Assembly (NCBI GenBank): GCA_039815365.1
Contig: JBCBZK010000024.1
Location: 1 to 32,809 of the forward strand
DNA from: CALBPI01 sp039815365
Lineage (GTDB): Bacteria; Pseudomonadota; Gammaproteobacteria; Steroidobacterales; Woeseiaceae
DNA: 32,809 nucleotides
Direction: 5' to 3'
Position numbers and translations under genes: made by a program. A model generated the notes under the pieces. It made no database searches, was not told the origin of the DNA, and worked only from the letters and a program-made list of their open reading frames with translations. This document shows, one piece after another, positions 8,344 through 17,553 of this stretch. Positions within the stretch are counted from its first letter, which is position 1. Each line of letters starts with the position of its first letter.

Positions 8344-8787
8344 ATGCGTTGCAAATTTCTTGTTGTAGTTCTGGTTTTCATGCTGGCAGGCTGTGACTCT
8401 GAGTTGTCGGTAGAGGCACAAATCGCGCGTGATCTGCGTGCCATGGCAGATGCCGGCGAAGCTGGGGATATCGGCGGCGCTGCCCGGTTTATCGGCGCGA
8501 CCTACCGCGACTTAAGGGGCAATGACAAGCGCGCGGTCGTCAATCAGTTCCGCCTGGCCCGTCTGGCGACAGACAACTTGGCGATTTTTCTCGATATACA
8601 GAGCATCAGTATGATTACTGCAACGCTGGCAGAGGCCGACGTCCGTGTGCGTTTTGCCGGTATCGACACCGGGCGACTGGCACTGGAAGGCGCCAGTTAC
8701 CGCTTTATACTTGAGGTGGAGCAAGACGGTAGCGAATGGGCGATTGTTGCGGCTCGCTGGGCGCGCGGAGACGGCGAACCTCGCTAG
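8344..8787 (+). CDS. Lipoprotein, possible NTF2-like fold
   Basis: The product has 147 residues. The ATG at 8344 starts a lipoprotein signal: M-R-C-K, a hydrophobic core, then the lipobox L-A-G-C with the lipidated Cys at 17. An Asp follows the Cys at +2, which in Enterobacteria favours retention in the inner membrane. The mature part (I-A-R-D-L-R-A-M-A-D-A-G-E-A-G-D-I-G, then Y-R-D-L-R-G-N-D-K-R, then four or five beta strands) resembles the alpha-then-beta pattern of NTF2/SnoaL-like proteins; this is an inference from pattern only. It is the first of three lipoprotein genes in a row. Function unknown. Confidence 0.85.
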   Translation: MRCKFLVVVLVFMLAGCDSELSVEAQIARDLRAMADAGEAGDIGGAARFIGATYRDLRGNDKRAVVNQFRLARLATDNLAIFLDIQSISMITATLAEADVRVRFAGIDTGRLALEGASYRFILEVEQDGSEWAIVAARWARGDGEPR

Positions 8788-8860
8788 AATCTGTGAACGA
8801 CGTCCGCGTGTCCGTCATCACAACATGGCATTTTTCGTCCGGGAAAACGTAGGTAGCGCT

Positions 8861-9154
8861 ATGAAAATTTTGATGTTCTTTCAAAAATCACTGGTTCTTT
8901 TAGCGTCGGGCCTGGTCCTGGCAGGGTGCGGTTCTTCCGACGAGCCCGTTGATGCAGCTGCGTCAGACGCGACCACCGTTGCAGAGCCCGCTGAAACGCC
9001 CGCCGTCGAGGCGACCGAGCCTGAGCCTGTTGTCAGCGAGGCAGACGCTGCACCCGATATGGCGGATGAAGCCGTGCGCAAGGCGCTTGAGGCGGAGCAT
9101 CGGGAGTATGAAGCGACCAAGCAATCCCTCAAAGCGACCGACGAAGAAACCTGA
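8861..9154 (+). CDS. Small acidic low-complexity lipoprotein
   Basis: The product has 97 residues. The ATG at 8861 gives a lipoprotein signal with lipobox L-A-G-C (Cys23), preceded by a modest AGGTAG. An in-frame ATG at 8825 would only lengthen the n-region. After the Cys, residues 24 to about 65 are almost all Ala, Glu, Pro, Val, Asp and Thr, a flexible acidic tether. The last 30 residues are a charged predicted helix (A-V-R-K-A-L-E-A-E-H-R-E-Y-E-A-T-K). Probably an envelope-anchored linker or adaptor; no family recognised. It sits 73 bp after one lipoprotein gene and 56 bp before another. Confidence 0.78.
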   Translation: MKILMFFQKSLVLLASGLVLAGCGSSDEPVDAAASDATTVAEPAETPAVEATEPEPVVSEADAAPDMADEAVRKALEAEHREYEATKQSLKATDEET

Positions 9155-9210
9155 CGATGCATGCGTGCTTTGTGGCAAGGTATCAGTTGTCCGTTTAACG
9201 AGTCTTTGCC

Positions 9211-9684
9211 ATGCATCAGTTGTCCCTGCGTTTGAGTGTGCTGTGTATCGCCGCGCTTTCTTTATCAGGCTGTCAGTCGCTGCTTGATCAACTGCAAGCT
9301 CCGGATGTCGCGCTTTCGGGTATTCGCCTGGCCGAGGCAGACCTCACCACGCAACGCTTTGAGCTGGAGTTCTCGATTAGCAACCCAAACGCAATCGCTT
9401 TGCCTGTGCGTGCTGTCGATTATGGCGTCACGCTGGGTGGTGTGTCGTTAGCCTCCGGTAGCACGACCAGTGCGTTTCGGGTTCCCGCTAACGGCGATGG
9501 ATCGTTCAGCGTGAGTGTCGAAACATCACTCGTCGATGCATTGCGGATGTTAGGTACCAGTGTGCTCGGTGGTGCTGAGAAAACACTGGATTACGATGTC
9601 GGCGGTAGTGTTGCATTGGACTTGCCGTTGGTGCGTCCGCTGCCGTTTAGCGCCAGTGGCAGCGTGGATGTGAGTCGCCTGTAG
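9211..9684 (+). CDS. LEA14/WHy-type lipoprotein (LEA type 2 family)
   Basis: The product has 157 residues with a lipoprotein signal and lipobox L-S-G-C (Cys21). The mature part fits the LEA type 2 / WHy beta-sandwich: V-A-L-S-G-I-R-L-A-E-A-D-L, then the diagnostic F-E-L-E-F-S-I-S-N-P-N-A-I-A-L-P-V near residues 50-66, then Y-G-V-T-L-G-G-V-S-L-A-S-G, and V-P-A-N-G-D-G-S-F-S-V-S-V. Bacterial members are envelope lipoproteins linked loosely to desiccation or stress tolerance; the precise role is not known. It is the third consecutive lipoprotein gene on this strand. Before the ATG there is only a weak Shine-Dalgarno (CGAG). Confidence 0.88.
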   Translation: MHQLSLRLSVLCIAALSLSGCQSLLDQLQAPDVALSGIRLAEADLTTQRFELEFSISNPNAIALPVRAVDYGVTLGGVSLASGSTTSAFRVPANGDGSFSVSVETSLVDALRMLGTSVLGGAEKTLDYDVGGSVALDLPLVRPLPFSASGSVDVSRL

Positions 9685-9920
9685 CCCTCGAAGCGTGTTC
9701 TTCGTGTTGCGCTCCAACGGCGGCGACGTGCGCGCGAGCGGTTAGTTGCGCGCGTAACCTGCCAGCCAGCACGGACGATGAGGCTGTCGAATTCAGTTCG
9801 ATACACGGTTTATGCAATACGGACGCGCCTGTGAGGCAGTGATTCGTTTTAAATATCAGGGACTTAACGTATTGTTAGTGCGTTGCCTCCGGCAAACAGG
9901 GTCACCGCGTCGTTTTTCAT

Positions 9921-9950
9921 TTGTCGCAGTGCATCAAAAAGTGGCATAAA
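9921..9950 (+). promoter_or_regulatory. Candidate gltB promoter
   Basis: TTGTCG (4 of 6 to TTGACA) and CATAAA (4 of 6 to TATAAT) with an 18-bp spacer, in the AT-rich part of the leader. It would give a leader of about 165 bases. A competing -10, TATACT at 10033-10038, would give a shorter one. Confidence 0.25.
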
Positions 9951-10108
9951 TAACGGCTTGCCAGCGTGTGCCGCCGGCGTGACGGGTGCCGACATGCGAC
10001 GACCGCTGAGTCGATCGTTCTGCAGCCTTGTCTATACTAACCGAGAGGTTTTGACGCGCGATTGCCGCTGATCGCGACTGCGTCACCTCGCGCGACAACA
10101 TTGAATGT

Positions 10109-10113
10109 AAGGA
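10109..10113 (+). promoter_or_regulatory. Ribosome binding site that selects a TTG start for gltB
   Basis: AAGGA ends seven bases before a TTG at 10121, ideal spacing. The in-frame ATG at 10130 would be 16 bases away, too far. The TTG is therefore the likely initiator. Confidence 0.65.
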
Positions 10114-10120
10114 ACCGCCA

Positions 10121-13100
10121 TTGAACAAGATGCCTGACGCCAGCAGTCTCTATAGACCCTCGTTTGAACGGGCGAGCTGCGGTTTCGGCTTGATGGCGAA
10201 TATCGATGACGAGCCCAGTCACTGGCTTGTGCAAACGTCTATCGCAGCGTTGACGCGACTCACCCACCGGGGCGCTGTCGCGTCTGACGGTAAGACCGGG
10301 GATGGTTGTGGCATCTTGCTAAAAGCACCCGAAGCTTTTCTCCGTGAGGTTGCCGTTGAGGCGGGCATCGACGTCGCCAAGCGATTCGCTGCCGGTCTTG
10401 TGTTTCTTAATCAGCACGATATCCATGCGGCGCGTGCGCGCAACGAATTAGCCAAACAACTCGACGCTGTTGGTTTGAGTATTGCCGGCTGGCGTGTCGT
10501 GCCCACTGACTCATCTGTTTGCGGCGACGAAGCGCTGCGCACGTTGCCAAGAATCGAGCATGTGTTTGTCAATGCGCCAGACGGTATGGCGCAACAGCTA
10601 TTTAACCGATTGTTGTTTATTGCACGCCGGCGCACCGAGCTTGAGTTGCGCGAAGCAGACCAGTCGTTTTACGTCGCGAGTCTGTGCGCCAATACGCTCT
10701 CATACAAAGGCATGGTGATGCCGTCGGTGCTCGCCGATTTTTACTGTGATCTCAAAGACACACGTCTTGCCAGTTCGGTTTGTGTTTTTCACCAACGCTT
10801 TTCCACGAATACCTGGCCGCAGTGGCGCTTAGCGCAGCCGTTCCGGTTGTTGGCACATAACGGCGAAATCAATACGATTTCTGCGAATCGCAACTGGGCA
10901 CTGGCGCGCGCGCGTAATTTTCAGTCAGACAAACTGCCCGACGTGTCTTCGCTATTGCCATTGGTATCGATGGATGGCTCGGATTCGTCCAGTTTGGACA
11001 ACATGCTTGAGGTCATGTTAGCTGGCGGCATGGACGTGTTGCAGGCAATGCGATTGCTGGTACCGCCGGCATGGCAGGCGGATGAAAGACTCGACGCTGA
11101 TGTGCGCGCGTTTTACGAGTTCTTCGGCTGCCACATCGAACCGTGGGACGGCCCAGCGGGCGTTGTCATGACGGACGGTCGTTTCGCCGCGTGCACGCTG
11201 GATCGCAATGGCTTGCGGCCGGCTCGCTATGTCCTCACCAAGGATCGGCATTTGACAGTGGCTTCCGAAATTGGCGTTTACGATTACGATGCCGCTGATG
11301 TCATTGAAAAAGGTCGGCTTGGACCTGGCCAGATGCTAGCGGTAGATCTGGAGAACGGCGAAGTTTTAAACACCGATGATATTCACTCGCGCGTGAAGTC
11401 ACGTGCGCCTTATCGCAAGTGGTTGAAGAAAGGGATTCGCTACCTCGAGTCCGAGTTAATCGACGTGCGCATCACGGCTGAGCCAATGGATCCGCCGACG
11501 CTTGCGAAATACCAGAAGATGTTCAACCTGTCGGCGGAGGAGCGCAACGAAGTACTGCGCGTGCTCGCCCAGGCCGGGCAGGAAGCGGTTGGCTCCATGG
11601 GAGACGACACGCCGATGTCAGTCTTGTCCAAGCAAGTCCGACCGTTGTTTGATTATTTCCGTCAGCAATTCGCGCAGGTCACGAATCCGCCCATTGATTC
11701 GCTGCGTGAGCGCATCGTGATGAGTTTGCAAACCAACATTGGTCGCGAGGCGAATCTGTTTGAGTTGTCCGCGGAAGACGCCGAACACGTGATTATCAGC
11801 TCGCCGGTGTTGTCACAGCGTAAGTGGCGACAACTCGTCAGCGAGGAGCTGTTTGCAGACTCGCATGTCTTTATCGACCTGAACTATCCTGACGATGTCA
11901 CTTTGGAAGCGGCGCTCGATGATATTTGCGCCAAAGCAGAGGCGGCAGTGCGCGAGGGCCATTTGCTCGTTTGTCTCAGCGACCGTTATCTCGAGTCGGG
12001 CAAGCAGCCCGTACATGCTTTGTTGGCGACCGGCGCGGTACATCATCATTTGGTGCGCACAGGTTTGCGCTGCGATTGCAATATTCTGGTGGAGACGGGC
12101 TACGCTCGCGATGCGCACCATTTCGCCTGTTTAATTGGCTACGGTGCGACGGCCGTGTATCCGTACCTGGCGTATCAGGTGCTTTACGATCTTGCCCGCT
12201 TGGGCAAAGTTGTGCAGACCGCGGAAGGCAAACGTCAGTATGGGCGCAGCTACCGCAGCGGTATTCGCAAAGGACTGTTTAAAATCATGTCCAAGATGGG
12301 TATCTCGACGATTGCCAGTTACCGTGGCTCACAGTTGTTCGAGATTGTCGGGTTGGCGCCAGAAGTCGTCGCCCGTTGCTTCAACGGTACAGTCAGTCGT
12401 CTGGCCGGCGCGACGTTCGAACATCTCAAAGAGGATCAGCGTGAGTTGTCGCGTCTGGCGTACTCGAAAGGTACGCCGGTGAATCAGGGTGGCTTGCTGC
12501 GTTTTGTGCATGGCGGCGAATACCACTGTTACAACCCGGATGTTGTCGCAACGCTGCAGGCAGCGGTTCGCGCTGGTGACTACGCCGTTTATAAGCAATA
12601 CGCGACGTTGGTGAATGAACGTCCGGTGGCAACGCTGCGTGATTTGCTTGACGTTGATTTTGACGTCGAACCGATTCCGCTCGATGAAGTCGAACCGATT
12701 GCCAATATTGTGCGACGTTTTGACAGCGCCGGAATGTCCTTGGGTGCCCTGTCACCCGAAGCGCACGAAGCGTTGGCAATTGCGATGAATCGTCTTGGCG
12801 CGCGGTCCAATTCCGGCGAAGGCGGAGAAGATCCGTCGCGCTATGGCACTGAGCGTATGTCGCGAATCAAGCAGGTCGCGAGTGGCCGTTTCGGTGTGAC
12901 CGCTGAGTATCTGGTGAATGCCGACGTGCTGCAGATCAAAATTGCGCAAGGCGCGAAGCCGGGCGAGGGTGGGCAGTTGCCCGGTCACAAGGTTGATGAG
13001 ACGATCGCACGATTGCGTTACGCAAGCCCGGGCGTCGGATTGATCTCGCCACCACCTCATCACGATATCTATTCAATCGAAGATCTGGCACAGCTGATTT

Positions 13101-14593
13101 TCGATTTGAAACAAGTGAATCCGACTGCGTTAGTCAGCGTAAAACTGGTCTCTGAGCCGGGTGTTGGCACCATTGCAGCGGGTGTTGCGAAAGCCTACGC
13201 CGATCTCATTACGATTTCGGGTTACGACGGCGGCACGGGCGCAAGCCCGCTCACGTCGGTGAAGTATGCCGGTAGTCCCTGGGAGTTAGGTCTTGCGGAA
13301 ACGCATCAGGTGCTGCGGGCCAATGATCTGCGACACAAGGTGCGATTGCAGACCGACGGTGGTTTGAAAACCGGTATGGATGTGATCAAAGCCGCCATGC
13401 TCGGTGCAGAGAGTTTTGGGTTTGGTACAGGTCCCATGGTCGCGCTGGGCTGTAAATACTTGCGTATATGTCATCTGAACAATTGTGCGACTGGTGTTGC
13501 GACGCAGAACAATGTTCTGCGCAGCAAACACTTTGTTGGCCTGCCGGAAATGGTGATGAACTACTTCCGCTTCATCGCCGAAGAGACGCGTGAGTATCTA
13601 GCGATGCTTGGTGTGCGGTCACTGGAAGAGCTTGTAGGAAAAGTTGAAAAACTCAAACGCTCGCAGGGTGATACTGATCGTCAGCGCGCGTTGGATTTGT
13701 CACCGATCCTGTCCAATGCGGGGCTGGCCGATAGCAAACCGCAATTCTGCAGCGAAGTGCGTAATCCGCCGTTTGACAAAGGTGAGCTGGCCGAGCAAAT
13801 GGTGGCGGAGATGAGCGGCGCCATCGCCGCCCGTGAATCTTCGCGATTTGGTTATCAGGTGCACAATTACAATCGCTCGATTGGCGCGCGCGTGTCCGGT
13901 GAGATTGCGCGTACCCATGGCAACCTCGGTATGGGTGACGCTGTGTTGGACGTCAAATTGCTAGGTACTGCGGGGCAGAGTTTCGGTGCCTGGAACGTCG
14001 CCGGGCTGCACATGACGTTAGAAGGTGACGCCAACGATTACGTCGGCAAAGGAATGACGGCGGGACGGCTGGTGATCAGACCGCCCGCGAGCAGCACGTT
14101 CACTGCGGCAGATACAGCGATTATCGGCAACACCTGTTTGTATGGTGCGACGGGTGGCGAGTTGTTTGCCGCAGGTCGGGCGGGCGAGCGTTTCGCTGTA
14201 CGTAACTCAGGGGCTACCGCGGTCATCGAAGGCGCAGGCGATCATTGCTGCGAATACATGACCGGCGGCGTCGTAGCCGCGCTCGGCGACGTCGGCGTTA
14301 ACTTTGGCGCAGGCATGACCGGTGGGTTCGCGTACGTACTGGATATCAGGCGTGACTTCGTCGACCGCTACAATCATGAGCTGATCGATATCCACAGAAT
14401 CTCGCCGGAGACAATGGAGTCGCATCTGCATCACTTGCGACATTTGCTCGAACAACACGTTGCATTGACCGGCAGCGTCTGGGGCGAAACGCTGCTCGAC
14501 GACTATCGTGACTATTTGCCAAAATTCTGGCTAGTGAAACCTAAAGCGGTTGAGCTTGGCTCGTTGATCACTTCCCTGCGACAGGCGGCGTAA
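10121..14593 (+). CDS. gltB: Glutamate synthase [NADPH] large subunit
   Basis: The product has 1490 residues, the usual length. With GltD it makes two glutamates from glutamine and 2-oxoglutarate (GOGAT) in the cytoplasm. The N-terminal glutaminase domain begins at Cys20 (S-C-G-F-G-L), which becomes the catalytic N-terminal nucleophile after removal of a 19-residue propeptide; H-Q-R-F-S-T-N-T-W-P and H-N-G-E-I-N-T follow. The FMN-binding synthase domain (about 820-1190) has S-G-E-G-G-E-D-P and G-A-K-P-G-E-G-G-Q-L-P-G. The 3Fe-4S ligands are Cys1111, Cys1117 and Cys1122. A C-terminal GXGXG beta-helix follows (about 1250-1440). Start is TTG. The gltD ATG lies 3 bp downstream. Confidence 0.97.
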   Translation: MNKMPDASSLYRPSFERASCGFGLMANIDDEPSHWLVQTSIAALTRLTHRGAVASDGKTGDGCGILLKAPEAFLREVAVEAGIDVAKRFAAGLVFLNQHDIHAARARNELAKQLDAVGLSIAGWRVVPTDSSVCGDEALRTLPRIEHVFVNAPDGMAQQLFNRLLFIARRRTELELREADQSFYVASLCANTLSYKGMVMPSVLADFYCDLKDTRLASSVCVFHQRFSTNTWPQWRLAQPFRLLAHNGEINTISANRNWALARARNFQSDKLPDVSSLLPLVSMDGSDSSSLDNMLEVMLAGGMDVLQAMRLLVPPAWQADERLDADVRAFYEFFGCHIEPWDGPAGVVMTDGRFAACTLDRNGLRPARYVLTKDRHLTVASEIGVYDYDAADVIEKGRLGPGQMLAVDLENGEVLNTDDIHSRVKSRAPYRKWLKKGIRYLESELIDVRITAEPMDPPTLAKYQKMFNLSAEERNEVLRVLAQAGQEAVGSMGDDTPMSVLSKQVRPLFDYFRQQFAQVTNPPIDSLRERIVMSLQTNIGREANLFELSAEDAEHVIISSPVLSQRKWRQLVSEELFADSHVFIDLNYPDDVTLEAALDDICAKAEAAVREGHLLVCLSDRYLESGKQPVHALLATGAVHHHLVRTGLRCDCNILVETGYARDAHHFACLIGYGATAVYPYLAYQVLYDLARLGKVVQTAEGKRQYGRSYRSGIRKGLFKIMSKMGISTIASYRGSQLFEIVGLAPEVVARCFNGTVSRLAGATFEHLKEDQRELSRLAYSKGTPVNQGGLLRFVHGGEYHCYNPDVVATLQAAVRAGDYAVYKQYATLVNERPVATLRDLLDVDFDVEPIPLDEVEPIANIVRRFDSAGMSLGALSPEAHEALAIAMNRLGARSNSGEGGEDPSRYGTERMSRIKQVASGRFGVTAEYLVNADVLQIKIAQGAKPGEGGQLPGHKVDETIARLRYASPGVGLISPPPHHDIYSIEDLAQLIFDLKQVNPTALVSVKLVSEPGVGTIAAGVAKAYADLITISGYDGGTGASPLTSVKYAGSPWELGLAETHQVLRANDLRHKVRLQTDGGLKTGMDVIKAAMLGAESFGFGTGPMVALGCKYLRICHLNNCATGVATQNNVLRSKHFVGLPEMVMNYFRFIAEETREYLAMLGVRSLEELVGKVEKLKRSQGDTDRQRALDLSPILSNAGLADSKPQFCSEVRNPPFDKGELAEQMVAEMSGAIAARESSRFGYQVHNYNRSIGARVSGEIARTHGNLGMGDAVLDVKLLGTAGQSFGAWNVAGLHMTLEGDANDYVGKGMTAGRLVIRPPASSTFTAADTAIIGNTCLYGATGGELFAAGRAGERFAVRNSGATAVIEGAGDHCCEYMTGGVVAALGDVGVNFGAGMTGGFAYVLDIRRDFVDRYNHELIDIHRISPETMESHLHHLRHLLEQHVALTGSVWGETLLDDYRDYLPKFWLVKPKAVELGSLITSLRQAA

Positions 14594-14596
14594 CTG

Positions 14597-16012
14597 ATGG
14601 CTGAATTTCCACTGCAGTTTCTCGATATCCCGCGACGCGATCCGGCGAAGGAAGACGCGAATCAGCGCGTCCACCACTACCGCGAAATCTACGGGCAATT
14701 CACGGCTGAAGAGGCCGCCGATCAGGCCGGTCGTTGTTTGAATTGCGGTAATCCGTATTGCGAGTGGAAGTGTCCGGTGCACAACTACATTCCAAACTGG
14801 CTCAACCTCATTCGCGAAGGCAACATTCTTGAGGCGGCGGAGCTGTCACACCAGACGAACTCGCTGCCCGAAGTGTGTGGCCGGGTCTGTCCGCAAGACC
14901 GTTTGTGCGAAGGTGCATGCACGCTCAACGACGGCTTGGGTGCGGTGAGTATTGGCAATATCGAAAAGTACATCACTGATGAGGCGATGAAGCTTGGCTG
15001 GCGTCCGGATATGTCGCACGTGACGCCGACCGACAAGCGTGTCGCGATCGTCGGCGCTGGGCCGGCCGGTTTGGCGGCGGCGGACGTGCTCGCTCGCAAT
15101 GGCGTCAAAGCGGTTGTCTTCGATGCCTATTCGCAAATCGGTGGCTTATTAACGTTTGGTATTCCGCCGTTCAAATTAGAGAAACGCATTGTCGAGCAAC
15201 GCCGCGATATTCTTGAAGGCATGGGCGTTGAGTTCGTGTTGAATACGCGCATCGGCGACGACATTGCATTCGACACGTTGCTGAGCGATTACGATGCCGT
15301 GTTCCTTGGCATGGGCACCTACACTTACGTGCGCGGCGGTTTCCCCGGCGAAGATCTGCCAGGTGTGCACGATGCGCTACCGTACCTGATCTCCAACGCC
15401 TACAAGACGCTCGAAGAGCACGACAAGGTACGACCGGAAATGAATCTCGCCGGCAAGCGCGTCGTCGTACTCGGCGGCGGCGATACGGGCATGGACTGCA
15501 ATCGCACTGCCACACGTCAGGGTGCGGCCTCGGTCACCTGTGCCTACCGTCGCGATGAAGCCAATATGCCGGGTTCGAGACGCGAGGTAAAAAACGCCAA
15601 GGAAGAAGGCGTTGAGTTCCTGTTCAACCGACAGCCGATCGAGATCATCGGTACCGACCACGTCACTGGCGTCAAAGTCGTGCAGACCCAACTGGGCGCA
15701 CCTGATGCCGGCGGTCGCAGACGCCCCGAGCCGGTGCCGGGCAGCGAACAAGTGCTGCCTGCAGATGCCGTCATCATCGCGTTCGGTTTCCGACCGAATC
15801 CGGCAGACTGGTTTAAAGACCATACGGTTGAGACTGCGGTCGATGGCAAGGTTAAAGTCAGCAAGGACGCGATCCTGCCATTCCAGACAAGCAACCCGAA
15901 AGTCTTTGCCGGCGGCGACATGGTGCGCGGCTCAGACCTTGTCGTTACCGCAGTTTTTGAGGGTCGGGAAGCCGCTCAGGGGATCGTCAACTACCTTGGC
16001 ATCGAAGCCTGA
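14597..16012 (+). CDS. gltD: Glutamate synthase [NADPH] small subunit
   Basis: The product has 471 residues, full family length. It takes electrons from NADPH through FAD and iron-sulfur clusters to the large subunit. The N-terminal region holds two cysteine groups (Cys47, 50, 55, 59 and Cys94, 98, 104, 108) that bind 4Fe-4S clusters. The FAD motif G-A-G-P-A-G is at 153-158, the NADPH motif G-G-G-D-T-G at 293-298, and the C-terminal F-A-G-G-D-M-V-R-G FAD motif is intact. It follows gltB after 3 bp and is surely in the same operon. The large composite hairpin at 16039-16156 begins 26 bp after its stop. Confidence 0.97.
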   Translation: MAEFPLQFLDIPRRDPAKEDANQRVHHYREIYGQFTAEEAADQAGRCLNCGNPYCEWKCPVHNYIPNWLNLIREGNILEAAELSHQTNSLPEVCGRVCPQDRLCEGACTLNDGLGAVSIGNIEKYITDEAMKLGWRPDMSHVTPTDKRVAIVGAGPAGLAAADVLARNGVKAVVFDAYSQIGGLLTFGIPPFKLEKRIVEQRRDILEGMGVEFVLNTRIGDDIAFDTLLSDYDAVFLGMGTYTYVRGGFPGEDLPGVHDALPYLISNAYKTLEEHDKVRPEMNLAGKRVVVLGGGDTGMDCNRTATRQGAASVTCAYRRDEANMPGSRREVKNAKEEGVEFLFNRQPIEIIGTDHVTGVKVVQTQLGAPDAGGRRRPEPVPGSEQVLPADAVIIAFGFRPNPADWFKDHTVETAVDGKVKVSKDAILPFQTSNPKVFAGGDMVRGSDLVVTAVFEGREAAQGIVNYLGIEA

Positions 16013-16038
16013 CGAGCGCTGATTGAAACGTCGCGCTA

Positions 16039-16156
16039 GTGCTCTGCGGGCCGGGCTTCGCCAACACAAACACGCCGTGAATACATCCATGTAGGCTCAT
16101 GGGCGACGTCCTGTCGCCCAATGGTTTGTGTTGGCGAAGCCCAGCCCACAGAGCAC
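16039..16156. repeat. Composite inverted-repeat element (118 bp), likely dispersed intergenic repeat
   Basis: Two 33-bp arms (16039-16071 and 16124-16156) pair with only two mismatches. Both mismatches become G-U pairs if the minus strand is transcribed, so the element folds best as RNA read from the ndh side. The 52-bp centre holds two further palindromes: TACAT-cc-ATGTA (16082-16093) and TGGGCGAC-gtcct-GTCGCCCA (16100-16120). It lies between the convergent gltD and ndh ends. No T-run follows either arm, so it is not a standard terminator. The layout resembles mobile non-autonomous intergenic repeats; only one copy occurs in this window, so the repeat status is inferred. Confidence 0.7.
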
Positions 16157-16255
16157 GGAAACGGCGCCGCTGCGTTTGGCGCAAGCGGGTTACCGCAATT
16201 GAACGGAGGCTCGAGTTGCTTTGGATGGAGATCTGCGCTGTTCCGGGTTCGCTGG

Positions 16256-17545
16256 TCAATGCAGCTTTACCGAAGCTCGTGTCGCTTTGTAGATGCGATC
16301 CCCTAGCATGATCAACAGCGTAGAAAAGCGGCCGTGAACTGCCGCTTGATGCATTCGGTAGAGTGACAGGTACGCGAGGCGTGCAACCCAGCCCTCAACA
16401 AACACTGTGCCGCGTACCAGGTTGCCCATCAGATTGCCCACGGTCGAGTATTTACTGAGGCTGACCAAACTGCCGAAGTCGCGGTACTTGAAGGGTTTCG
16501 CTGATTTGCCTTTTCGCGCCGCAATGATGTTGCGTGCCGCGATGCTCGCCATTTGATGCGCTGCTTGTGCGCGTGGTGGCACTTCTGTGCCGTCCTCGGT
16601 TTTACAGGCGCAGCAATCGCCAATCGCGTAGACGGAAGGCAAGCCGACTACTGAGAGGTCATCGTTGACTTCAACGCGCCCTAACCGGTCGACGGGAAGG
16701 CCGCTCTCGGAAAGCCAGCCTGGCGCGCGGACACCGGCTGCCCAAACACTGATATCTGCGGCAATGCGATGGTCTTCGCTGGTCACGACGGCATCTTCTT
16801 CGACTTTGGCGACACGTGTCGACACGTGCACCTCAACACCGATACGTTCGAGCTCGCGTTTGACCGAAACGCCGATCCGTTCAGGCAATCGAGGCAGCAG
16901 TCCTGGTGCGGCTTCGATAATGCTGACACTCAAGCGTTCTTTCGAAAAATGCTCAAATCCATACTCGCGCAACCGCTGCACGACGTTGTGCATGTCTGCG
17001 GCGAGCTCAACGCCGGTCGCGCCACCGCCGACGATTGCAACCGACAGCTTGGCGTCGTTTGACGCCAGGTTGGTGCGTTGCAGCTGCGTTGTGAAATTCT
17101 TGTGGAACAATTCCGCTTGTTCGCGTGAGTCGAGTTGACGGCTGTGATCTTTGACACCCTCGATGCCGAAATCATTGCTCAGGCTGCCCACACAGACAGC
17201 GAGTTGTTCGAATTCGAAATCGCGTTCGGCCACCATCGGTACGCCGCTGTCATCGACCAGTGGCGCAAGCGACACGGTATTGTTTGTGGTATCGATTGCG
17301 GTGACGTGGCCAAGAATAAAGTTAAAGCGATGTTTACGCGCCAACATCAGATAGCTCGCTTCATCGTGGTAGCTGTTCATGGAACCGGTCGCCACTTCGT
17401 GGAACAAAGGCTTCCAGATATGCGTCGGATTCTTGTCGATCAGCATGACTTCCGTGTCTTTGTCGCGGCGTAGCTTGCGCCCGAGCTTGACGGCCAGTTC
17501 CAGACCACCGGCGCCCCCGCCAACGACAATAATTCTCTTTTTCAT
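16256..17545 (-). CDS. ndh: Type II NADH dehydrogenase (NDH-2)
   Basis: The product has 429 residues. It oxidises NADH and reduces quinone at the inner face of the inner membrane without pumping protons. The FAD-binding motif V-V-G-G-G-A-G-G-L-E-L-A is at 7-18 and the NADH-binding motif I-V-G-G-G-A-T-G-V-E-L-A at 171-182. The second FAD motif Y-A-I-G-D-C is at 306-311, followed by P-R-A-Q-A-A-H-Q, the quinone-side motif. The C-terminal region from about 385 (W-V-A-R-L-A-Y-L-S-L-Y-R) is amphipathic, as expected for membrane attachment. The ATG at 17545 has AGGA about 11 bases upstream. Monocistronic, converging on gltD with the hairpin element between. Confidence 0.95.
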   Translation of the reverse strand: MKKRIIVVGGGAGGLELAVKLGRKLRRDKDTEVMLIDKNPTHIWKPLFHEVATGSMNSYHDEASYLMLARKHRFNFILGHVTAIDTTNNTVSLAPLVDDSGVPMVAERDFEFEQLAVCVGSLSNDFGIEGVKDHSRQLDSREQAELFHKNFTTQLQRTNLASNDAKLSVAIVGGGATGVELAADMHNVVQRLREYGFEHFSKERLSVSIIEAAPGLLPRLPERIGVSVKRELERIGVEVHVSTRVAKVEEDAVVTSEDHRIAADISVWAAGVRAPGWLSESGLPVDRLGRVEVNDDLSVVGLPSVYAIGDCCACKTEDGTEVPPRAQAAHQMASIAARNIIAARKGKSAKPFKYRDFGSLVSLSKYSTVGNLMGNLVRGTVFVEGWVARLAYLSLYRMHQAAVHGRFSTLLIMLGDRIYKATRASVKLH

Positions 17546-17553
17546 TCGATCGT

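Larger units (their letters stand above)
9685..10120. other. 436-bp non-coding region upstream of gltB
   Basis: I see no convincing gene here on either strand; the short open frames lack ribosome sites and protein-like composition. The right half is AT-richer and presumably holds the gltBD promoter and leader. Candidate elements are TTGTCG (9921-9926) with CATAAA (9945-9950) at 18 bp, and an isolated TATACT (10033-10038) without a good -35. No clear terminator follows the 9684 stop. The length is unusual for this tightly packed window, so a regulated leader is plausible but not shown. Confidence 0.5.

Noticed and set aside
9883..10128. Short open frames in the gltB leader on both strands
   Set aside because: No ribosome sites and no protein-like composition.
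16099..16311. Plus-strand open frame across the hairpin element
   Set aside because: Arg/Cys-rich composition of a shadow frame, and it runs into the antiparallel ndh end.
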